From Candidatus Omnitrophota bacterium (lineage in GTDB: Bacteria > Omnitrophota > Koll11 > VGKN01), in assembly GCA_016867055.1 (NCBI GenBank), contig VGKN01000017.1, positions 1-12,904 on the forward strand: 12,904 nucleotides of DNA. The letters run 5' to 3'. The position numbers and the translations under genes are program-made. The notes beneath the pieces are model-generated. The model did no database searches. It worked only from the letters and a program-made list of their open reading frames with translations, and was not told where the DNA came from. Positions 7,889-12,145 of this stretch are shown here, piece after piece. Position 1 is the first letter of the stretch. Each line of letters starts with the position of its first letter.

Positions 7889-8307
7889 TTAAATCAGAAA
7901 AAGAACTTTATGTTTTTTGAAATCAATTACTAAGTAGTTCTTAATATATCTTATTCGTTGTTCGGTGGCAAAATGTTTTATATTATCACCTACTAAAATA
8001 AACATCTTAACACATTTGGAAATTTTGAACATTTTAATATGGACTTTTTTCTAGGCTTCGAATGGTCAATTTCTCCCGCTACCTCTATATTTTTACAAAT
8101 TCCATAAAAATCTAATCTACCTTTATAGTTATGCTCTCCTTTATCTTTCCTTATAATATCTCTTACTCGCTAAATGCACAAAGTCCATTTTGTGTCAGGT
8201 AATTAACTATATTAAGTTTTAAATTATCATGTGACCGATTTGTCTGTAAATTAAAAATATTCAAGAAAATCTTTCAAAAAAATCGTTCCACCTTGATTAT
8301 TATTCAA
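7889..8307 (-). pseudogene. Frameshifted remnant of a probable PD-(D/E)XK nuclease-like protein
   Basis: Protein-like sequence appears in successive minus-strand frames, broken by stops and shifts. An AGGAGG (8317-8312) sits 4 nt before a TTG at 8307. A first piece contains NRSHDNLKLNIVNYLTQNGL and hits a stop near 8163. The next piece (from 8160) reads KGRLDFYGICKN, VAGEIDHSKPRKKSILK and SKFPNVLR, ending at a TAG at 7995-7993. The third piece, in another frame, reads LFILVGDNIKHFATEQRIR to a TAA at 7891-7889. The D...EID...K spacing with KKSILK recalls PD-(D/E)XK endonuclease cores, where an acidic residue precedes an (E/D)xK element. At least two frameshifts and in-frame stops make function unlikely. 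The family call is tentative; the decay is clear. Confidence 0.6.
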
Positions 8308-8353
8308 CTATCCTCCTAAAACTTACCTAACACGATTTGTGGTGAAAATAGTC

Positions 8354-8375
8354 CATGGTGAGCTCAGCCGAACCA
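8354..8375 (+). repeat. REP-like word (GGTGAGCTCAGCCGAACC type)
   Basis: The stretch contains GGTGAGCTCAGCCGAACC. From memory, near-identical words of the form ATGGTGAGC...GTCGAACCA are scattered as REP-like repeats through many environmental bacterial genomes. It also gives a spurious ATG reading frame. Only one copy occurs in this window, so the repeat call depends on recall. Confidence 0.4.
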
Positions 8376-8418
8376 AAATTTTTAATAGAGGTATTTATTT
8401 CATTACAAAAAAATAGCC

Positions 8419-8482
8419 TTATCTTTTTCTTTTTTTCTAAAGGTACTTAAAAAAGACGATACTATCAGAAAGAAAAAGATAA
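8419..8482 (-). terminator. 14-bp AT-rich inverted repeat, possible weak terminator of the three-gene cassette
   Basis: TTATCTTTTTCTTT at 8419-8432 is the exact reverse complement of AAAGAAAAAGATAA at 8469-8482, separated by 36 nt. Read on the minus strand the stem lies about 70 nt past the stop of the HEPN-like gene, and GGCTATTTTTTT follows it. The stem has little GC and a long loop, so termination is only a suggestion. The strand-asymmetric purine/pyrimidine runs might instead favour unusual DNA structure. Confidence 0.3.
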
Positions 8483-8555
8483 AGTTATCAATATTCCAAA
8501 AGAAGTGGATGAAGAACTGATAACTGATAATGTAAAATATGAAACAAAAAATTAG
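8451..8555 (+). pseudogene. Short plus-strand coding-like tail of unknown origin
   Basis: A 34-residue frame after a TAA at 8448-8450 reads KRRYYQKEKDKVINIPKEVD and ends ELITDNVKYETKN at a TAG at 8553-8555. The composition is protein-like (helical, charged), but there is no start codon or ribosome binding site. Its end overlaps the convergent stop of the HEPN-like gene by 3 bp. It may be the C-terminal tail of a gene destroyed on its 5' side. Low confidence; chance is possible in such AT-rich DNA. Confidence 0.25.
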
Positions 8556-8923
8556 GAATTAGAAAAAATTAATTTTTGGAGGTAATTTTTGATTGAACGT
8601 AAAAGAGGAATGATATCATTCTTTATCTCTTGAGTGCTAAACGCATAAACTTTATAAGAAGCTTTTTGTCGGTATTCTTTAAGATCACGATACTCTGGCC
8701 ATATTTGAGACAAGTGTGAATCATCTTTAACCCAATCATCTCTCATTCCGTGTGCAAATGGATGTTTATTTCTTAGCGCAAAATATGCATCAATATAATG
8801 GAGTGCACTATAGAAAATACCGACTACTACCCAGTCTTTATAATCTGTCTTTTCAGCATCAAAACTCAGATAGAATTTTTCGTTATGTTGAGCTTTTTCT
8901 ATATGCGAGTTTCTATTTGGCAT
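8552..8923 (-). CDS. HEPN-like domain protein, third gene of a small cassette
   Basis: A 123-residue, largely helical soluble protein. It opens with HIEKAQHNEKFY (7-18), followed by DWVVVGIFYSALHYIDAYFA (30-49), then HPFAHGMR (54-61) and YRDLKEYRQKASY (78-90). This order, with the fYsAlHyidA helix and the Y..L...R..A.Y helix, resembles HEPN-superfamily proteins, many of which are RNases or toxin partners. The usual C-terminal R-x4-6-H motif is not at its normal place; an R51-x6-H58 pair exists in the middle, of unknown meaning. It starts 9 nt after the preceding gene, with a weak ribosome binding site, so translation is probably coupled. No MNT nucleotidyltransferase partner is present. The fold call is moderate and the function unknown. 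Confidence 0.6.
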   Translation of the reverse strand: MPNRNSHIEKAQHNEKFYLSFDAEKTDYKDWVVVGIFYSALHYIDAYFALRNKHPFAHGMRDDWVKDDSHLSQIWPEYRDLKEYRQKASYKVYAFSTQEIKNDIIPLLRSIKNYLQKLIFSNS

Positions 8924-8932
8924 AATCTATTT

Positions 8933-9370
8933 TTAACTCTTGGGATAAATTCTTTTAGCTCCTGAAGCGAGCAATTCCTCAATGTCATCAGGTTCTGCTA
9001 AATGAAAATTAAAATGAAATTCTATTTTAGAAAAATATTTAATTACTTCTAGTTCTTTACTATAAAGTGCATATCTTGAATTTTTATCATACTTATAAAG
9101 AGATGTCCAAATACAAAACGTGTTTTCTTCCCTAATAATAAAAATTTTATCAACTACTTCGCTTTTAGATAATATTTCGGTAATTTTATTATAAATATCA
9201 TTGGTTGATATCAAAGTTAAGGTTATCTCTGAAGAATCAGGGGGATAAAGACTTTCAAGCATTATTTCATACTCTTGTGGGACTGATTTCGTATCAGTTT
9301 CTCTAAAATTATTTGAAAAAAATCTTCTTAATCTATGTCCATCTGTATAAATTTTGACTTCTAATGCCAT
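8933..9370 (-). CDS. Conserved-looking hypothetical protein, second gene of the cassette
   Basis: I do not recognise this 145-residue protein. There is no signal peptide or membrane segment. The pattern looks alpha/beta: a short N-terminal strand (LEVKIYTDGH), a basic patch RLRRFF (13-18), a strand ITLTLIST (49-56), a helix to about 70, then strands KIFIIREENTFCIWTS (74-89) and a late FHFNFHLAEPDDIEELLASG (117-136). The acidic DDIEELL near the C terminus could be an interaction helix. The ATG follows the first gene's TGA after 1 nt and it precedes the HEPN-like gene by 9 nt, so all three are almost certainly made together. Its intact frame amid decayed DNA argues that it is under selection or recently acquired. 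Confidence 0.75.
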   Translation of the reverse strand: MALEVKIYTDGHRLRRFFSNNFRETDTKSVPQEYEIMLESLYPPDSSEITLTLISTNDIYNKITEILSKSEVVDKIFIIREENTFCIWTSLYKYDKNSRYALYSKELEVIKYFSKIEFHFNFHLAEPDDIEELLASGAKRIYPKS

Positions 9371-9371
9371 A

Positions 9372-9626
9372 TCAAATCTTCCTTTTAAGATTTTCTGGCG
9401 AGTTTACTGATGTTACATTTGTGGATTGAAAAAAATAGACAGGGTTACCTTCGACATCATATACATTATCAATACGTGAAACTTTGGTAACAACTAATTT
9501 TACCTTTAAAGTAGAGCCATCATCAAGTAAATAATGACTCCATTGTTCACTTGCTTGGTTAATTTCTATTGGCGTTGCATCTACTTCTCTTCCATCCGGT
9601 AGTTTAATTTTAATCTTATTAGGCAT
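9372..9626 (-). CDS. Small beta-rich conserved hypothetical protein, first gene of the cassette
   Basis: An 84-residue protein of unknown function. I use the ATG at 9626 (MPNKIKIKLPDGREVDATPI), because GGGGGG at 9636-9631 sits 4 nt upstream as a ribosome binding site; an in-frame TTG at 9638 would add four residues but would run through that site. The sequence alternates strands: KIKIKLPDGREVDATPIEI, a WSHYLLDDGSTLKVKLVV block, then VDGEGNP-like VEGNPVYFFQSTNVTSV. This looks like a compact beta barrel or sandwich. From memory similar YLLDDG...EGNPVY...STNV proteins occur widely as unnamed hypotheticals. It is driven by the strong promoter at 9653-9681 and leads the three-gene unit. Confidence 0.75.
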   Translation of the reverse strand: MPNKIKIKLPDGREVDATPIEINQASEQWSHYLLDDGSTLKVKLVVTKVSRIDNVYDVEGNPVYFFQSTNVTSVNSPENLKRKI

Positions 9627-9652
9627 TTTACCCCCCAATTTTATCTGTGGAG

Positions 9653-9681
9653 AATATAACCTATGTAGTTTAACTTGTCAA
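9653..9681 (-). promoter_or_regulatory. Strong promoter of the three-gene cassette
   Basis: On the minus strand TTGACA (9681-9676, perfect -35) is followed by a 17-nt spacer and TATATT (9658-9653, 5 of 6). Transcription would start about 9646, roughly 20 nt before the first ATG. The IS target duplication begins only 8 bp upstream of the -35, so the insertion left the promoter core intact but replaced everything further upstream. Confidence 0.8.
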
Positions 9682-9688
9682 CTAAAAC

Positions 9689-9721
9689 TTGGCAGTAGGT
9701 AACGTATAATCTTTTATGCGA
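9689..9721. repeat. Left end of the IS: 9-bp target duplication plus left inverted repeat
   Basis: TTGGCAGTA at 9689-9697 is the left copy of the target duplication. The left inverted repeat follows at 9698-9721, starting GGTAA and ending CTTTTATGCGA. It matches the reverse complement of 11079-11102 at about 19 of 24 positions, with the first 5 and last 11 bases identical. Confidence 0.9.
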
Positions 9722-9728
9722 AACTAAC

Positions 9729-9756
9729 TTGAAATAAGAAGCACTTCTCCTATAAT
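9729..9756 (+). promoter_or_regulatory. Transposase promoter
   Basis: TTGAAA (9729-9734, 5 of 6 to the -35 consensus), a 16-nt spacer and a perfect TATAAT (9751-9756). The expected start is about 9762-9765, just past the left arm of the inverted repeat in the leader, so transcripts from this promoter would lack that arm. Confidence 0.7.
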
Positions 9757-9810
9757 GGTTATCTGGTTTTAACAAAAATCTATTAACCATTATAAAGAAA
9801 GGAGAAGTGC
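9741..9810 (+). promoter_or_regulatory. Split inverted repeat that can sequester the transposase ribosome binding site
   Basis: The left arm at 9741-9761 pairs with two right blocks. GCACTTCTCC (9741-9750) pairs with GGAGAAGTGC (9801-9810), and TATAATGGTTA (9751-9761) pairs with TAACCATTATA (9784-9794). Both are perfect, giving 21 bp interrupted by a 6-nt bulge AAGAAA. The GGAG of the Shine-Dalgarno sequence lies in the stem. Only RNA that begins upstream of 9741, meaning read-through from outside the IS, contains both arms. This matches the known protection of several IS elements (for example IS10 and IS200) from impinging transcription. Confidence 0.75.
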
Positions 9811-9814
9811 TAAT

Positions 9815-11086
9815 ATGAGAGCTGGTAAATATGATATCTTAGAATTTGAGGCAAGTAAACAAGATTTATCCTTTATGTTAAGAGAAGCCGAAAGGAATGT
9901 TTGGGGTGTTTTAAGGGGTTACAGACAAAATAGCTTTAAGAAGATGCTTGAGCTGTTATTGCAAGCAGAACAAGAGGAGCAATTAGAGATAATAAATCTG
10001 CTCAGGGAAGAAAAGATACATAAATCTGGCTTTAAGCCTATAACTATAAATACCACAGACGGTAAGCTAACCATAGAGCGCCCACGCCTGAGGAGACAGC
10101 TCTATGAAAGCAAGGTCCTTCCCAAATACACGAAGAATGAAGAATCCATACTAAATCTTATCCAAGATCTCTATTTACTGGGTATATCTACGCGTAAGAT
10201 GGAAAGAGCCTTAAGAGAAATCCTTGGCAAGTACGGAATAAGCCCCTCAAGCGTGAGTAATATAACAGCAAGGATAATCCCCCAGATAGAAACTTTCCAT
10301 AAAAGACCTATAGAAGACAAATATGTATATCTCTATCTTGATGGTATCGCCATAACCATACATGGTAACGATGGAAAGGGTAAAAGGTATATACTCTTAA
10401 TAGCTTATGGTGTGGATACAAAAGGGATAAAAGAAATCATAGACTTTGTAGCAGTAAGAAGTGAATCCTACAATAACTGGATGGGGTTTTTGTTTAATCT
10501 CTATGAAAGAGGGCTTAAAGGAGAAAAGCTAAGGCTCATCATTGTAGACGGCTCAGTTGGTTTATCTGGGGCACTTGATGGTATATGGCAGAGAGCCCTA
10601 AGGCAGCGTTGCTGGCGCCATAAGCTTGAGAATGTAAGCAAATATCTTAAGAAAACTGATGAGGAAGAATGTATAGAGCAAGCTCGTGGTATTTATAAAG
10701 CCGACAGTCTAAGACAAGCCAATAAGCGTTTCCAAATATGGAAAGAAAAGTGGAATAAGTCTTATCCCAAGGCTGTCCAATGCATACAGAAAGACTTGGA
10801 TGAACTCTTAACAATATTCCACTTTGACGAATCACATAGGAGAAAGCTAAGAACCACAAACCCTATTGAAAGGGCTTTTAAGGAATTCAGGCGCAGGACT
10901 AACATAATGGATAACCATCTTCCCAATATATCTAGCTGCGAGAAGATATTCTATATTATGTGTAAGTTCCTCAACGAAAGGTGGCAGGACAAGCGTTGGC
11001 TGTTCTTTAAAGACATTGAAAGAATGCCGGATAACCTACCGGAAAGGATACCTGCTATGGAGGAGCGCTGTGTTGCTATCGCATAA
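9815..11086 (+). CDS. IS256-family (mutator-type) DDE transposase
   Basis: Cuts and joins the IS ends. It has 423 residues, within the family range. The N-terminal region (1-165) carries helical DNA-binding segments, including a helix-turn-helix-like stretch GISTRKMERALREILGKYGI (123-142). The catalytic core begins at VYLYLDGIA with D176, continues with LIIVDGSVGL with D245, and ends with NPIERAFKEFRRRT with E352, the expected DDE triad. The C-x2-H pair RCWRH (265-269) between the second D and E is typical of the family. An AAAGGAG ribosome binding site lies about 10 nt upstream of the ATG, inside the arm of a regulatory hairpin. The stop codon overlaps the right inverted repeat. The frame is intact, so it is probably functional. 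Confidence 0.96.
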   Translation: MRAGKYDILEFEASKQDLSFMLREAERNVWGVLRGYRQNSFKKMLELLLQAEQEEQLEIINLLREEKIHKSGFKPITINTTDGKLTIERPRLRRQLYESKVLPKYTKNEESILNLIQDLYLLGISTRKMERALREILGKYGISPSSVSNITARIIPQIETFHKRPIEDKYVYLYLDGIAITIHGNDGKGKRYILLIAYGVDTKGIKEIIDFVAVRSESYNNWMGFLFNLYERGLKGEKLRLIIVDGSVGLSGALDGIWQRALRQRCWRHKLENVSKYLKKTDEEECIEQARGIYKADSLRQANKRFQIWKEKWNKSYPKAVQCIQKDLDELLTIFHFDESHRRKLRTTNPIERAFKEFRRRTNIMDNHLPNISSCEKIFYIMCKFLNERWQDKRWLFFKDIERMPDNLPERIPAMEERCVAIA

Positions 11087-11111
11087 AAGTATTGACTTTA
11101 CCTTGGCAGTA
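11079..11111. repeat. Right end of the IS: right inverted repeat plus second target duplication copy
   Basis: The right inverted repeat (11079-11102) begins TCGCATAAAAG and ends TTTACC. The right copy of the 9-bp duplication TTGGCAGTA (11103-11111) follows with no gap, identical to 9689-9697. Confidence 0.9.
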
Positions 11112-11160
11112 TAAAGTAGAAACAGGCGATGGTTCTGTTTTCGTTTCTTATTTCTTTTTC

Positions 11161-11343
11161 CTATCCCTTAAACCATGAAATTCCCAACCCGCCAATTATA
11201 ACAATGATTATGGCTAGTAGGAAAAACTGGTCATGTTTTGAGTTTTGGTGAAACCCATAAATCCAACGTGGCTATCCTAAGAACTGCTAAAAGATATATA
11301 AATATCACAGTTACCCATGCAATTATTATCTGTTTTTATTCAC
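11161..11343 (-). pseudogene. Frameshifted small two-TM membrane protein
   Basis: Two minus-strand pieces in different frames make sense together. The first reads KQIIIAWVTVIFIYLLAVLR then IATLDLWVSPKLK, ending at a TGA at 11233-11231. The second reads HDQFFLLAIIIVIIGGLGIS then WFKG, ending at a TAG at 11163-11161. Removing one A from an AAAA run near 11236-11239 joins them exactly. At the 5' end a GTG (11343-11341), with AAGG 6 nt upstream, would join the same frame if an A were added to the A5 run at 11333-11337. The intact form would be about 60 residues with two hydrophobic helices. Either a decayed gene or A-tract sequencing/assembly errors. Unknown function; it lies next to another two-TM protein gene. 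Confidence 0.55.
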
Positions 11344-11444
11344 CCCACACCTTCTCTTCTATTCAAATAGTTTCTTGATTCATTTCATTTTTTAACTCAG
11401 ATCTCATTAATAAAATCGTAATGAATACTTAAAAGGTGTGGGGT
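11342..11444. repeat. 12-bp inverted repeat flanking the spacer between two small membrane protein genes
   Basis: ACCCCACACCTT at 11342-11353 is the perfect reverse complement of AAGGTGTGGGGT at 11433-11444, with 79 nt between. On the minus strand the downstream arm contains the AAGG and reaches the GTG of the frameshifted gene, so pairing could hide its translation start. No T-tract follows, so it is not an intrinsic terminator. The spacer itself holds no credible gene. Confidence 0.5.
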
Positions 11445-11456
11445 TCATTCCTCGCT

Positions 11457-11648
11457 TTATTTTTTCTTCAGACCCTTTAATATAAAAAAAATTCCTATTA
11501 TTACAAACAGCCCGCTGACTATTAGACCTGCTATGGACTTTGGGCCCGATATATCATTTACCGGCTTACCCATAATTATATCAATGGTGCAGACAAATAT
11601 TACACCGAGAATGCCAAGAACTATGAGAATTATTCCCTTTATCTTCAT
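11457..11648 (-). CDS. Small two-TM membrane protein of unknown function
   Basis: A 63-residue protein with two hydrophobic helices: IKGIILIVLGILGVIFVCTI (2-21) and SIAGLIVSGLFVIIGIFFIL (38-57). They are joined by a polar loop containing GKPVNDISGPKS and followed by a basic tail KGLKKK. By the positive-inside rule the C terminus is probably cytoplasmic. I prefer the ATG at 11648, because AAGGGGG lies 9 nt upstream; the ATG at 11657 would add three residues but directly abuts that purine run. The loop motif GPKSI looks conserved in small proteins I have seen from uncultured lineages, but I cannot name the family. A palindrome (11682-11704) sits in its 5' leader, and the AT-rich stretch 11713-11770 may hold its promoter, without a clear consensus. 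Confidence 0.7.
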   Translation of the reverse strand: MKIKGIILIVLGILGVIFVCTIDIIMGKPVNDISGPKSIAGLIVSGLFVIIGIFFILKGLKKK

Positions 11649-11681
11649 CTCGCCCATCCCCCTTCTCTTAAAGTAAACCCC

Positions 11682-11704
11682 GTTAGAAAACGTAGTTCTC
11701 TAAC
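11682..11704 (-). repeat. Near-perfect palindromic hairpin in the leader of the small membrane protein gene
   Basis: GTTAGAAAAC (11682-11691) and GTTCTCTAAC (11695-11704) form a 10-bp stem with one mismatch around a 3-nt loop. On the minus strand it lies between the AT-rich upstream region and the ribosome binding site, about 35 nt before the start. It could be an operator, an RNA hairpin or a dispersed repeat. The rest of 11705-11824 is AT-rich and I see no gene in it. Confidence 0.6.
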
Positions 11705-11824
11705 AGCTGCTCTATGTTTCAATTATCTTAATCTATACTTTATATTTTATATTTTACTCTTAAACAAAGTGATATGCAACCAAATTTCTTTCTATGCATT
11801 GCAAGTGAAGGATTCCCTGCGAGT

Positions 11825-12102
11825 GGGTTTTTTGAGATGCTCTTAAAAGCCGAATAAACCCAAGCAACCAATTCTTGGAGCGAGCATAAGGAGTGTAAGC
11901 CACACTCTTATGAGGCGAGGTTTTTCCGTAAAAATACATTTATGCAAGCCCCTTTAATCCTACAAGGATAGTCCTTCCTATACCTCTTAAGGAAGGGACT
12001 AAGGGGTTGGGGGTGCTTATAGGAAAAACCGAGCCGAATGTGACGAGCACCACTAGCGAGCGGAGAGAATTGCGTTGCTTGTATCGGCGGCGAGAAAACC
12101 CC
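11825..12102 (+). repeat. Large nested inverted-repeat region, possible structured RNA or MITE-like element
   Basis: Successive arms pair inward: GGGTTTT (11825-11831) with AAAACCC (12095-12101); GCCGA (11849-11853) with TCGGC (12084-12088); CAAGCAA (11861-11867) with TTGCTTG (12075-12081); AATTCT (11870-11875) with AGAATT (12066-12071); GCGAGC (11880-11885) with GCGAGC (12056-12061) through tandem G.A pairs. Inside are an 11-bp hairpin (11885-11912), the arms GGTTTTTCC (11919-11927) and GGAAAAACC (12022-12030) continued outward by GGC-GA/GA-GCC, and a three-way junction: CCCCTT/AAGGGG (11949-11954, 12001-12006), a small hairpin (11957-11969), and a 9-bp stem (11970-11978, 11991-12000). The recurrent G.A pairs exist only in plus-strand RNA. 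A 72-codon minus-strand frame (11908-12126) lies almost wholly inside the structure and is not a credible gene. Confidence 0.65.
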
Positions 12103-12117
12103 GAAGAAAGAGGATGC

Positions 12118-12145
12118 ATATAGCAAGCATAAAGGCTCGCTATAT
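12118..12145 (-). terminator. Hairpin overlapping the ychF stop codon
   Basis: ATATAGC (12118-12124) pairs with GCTATAT (12139-12145). After one mismatch AGC (12126-12128) pairs with GCT (12135-12137), giving a 10-bp stem with a 6-nt loop. The ychF TAG (12142-12140) lies in the stem. No clean T-run follows on the minus strand, so it may be a 3'-end stabiliser or part of the neighbouring repeat instead of an intrinsic terminator. Confidence 0.35.

Larger units (their letters stand above)
9698..11102 (+). mobile_element. Complete IS256-family insertion sequence, 1405 bp
   Basis: The element is bounded by 24-bp imperfect inverted repeats (9698-9721 and 11079-11102) and flanked by perfect 9-bp direct repeats TTGGCAGTA (9689-9697 and 11103-11111). 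The IS256 family typically makes 8-9 bp duplications. It encodes one full-length DDE transposase, whose stop codon lies inside the right inverted repeat. The perfect duplication and intact frame point to a recent insertion and a possibly active copy. Restoring the target by removing one duplication joins the upstream side of the three-gene cassette directly to the region of the small membrane protein remnant. Confidence 0.93.

Noticed and set aside
8355..8450. Plus-strand frame starting MVSSAEPKFLIEVF
   Set aside because: Its start is a REP-like word seen in many genomes and the rest is a poly-pyrimidine tract reading as phenylalanine; no sensible protein.
7560..8551. Possible CRISPR array or tRNA in the AT-rich gap
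   Set aside because: No regularly spaced direct repeats and no cloverleaf or CCA-type end are visible; the content is better explained as decayed genes.
9372..9638. TTG start at 9638 for the first cassette gene
   Set aside because: It would place the start in the G-rich run that serves as ribosome binding site for the ATG at 9626.
10647..10859. 70-codon minus-strand frame within the transposase
   Set aside because: Antisense shadow of the catalytic domain coding sequence.
11112..11160. Weak AAACAG/CTGTTT hairpin right of the IS
   Set aside because: A stem of only 6 bp without a T-tract on either strand; not enough to call a terminator.
11908..12126. A 72-codon minus-strand reading frame
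   Set aside because: It lies almost wholly in the nested inverted-repeat region, has no convincing ribosome binding site and its translation shows no protein-like pattern; the repeats explain the open frame.
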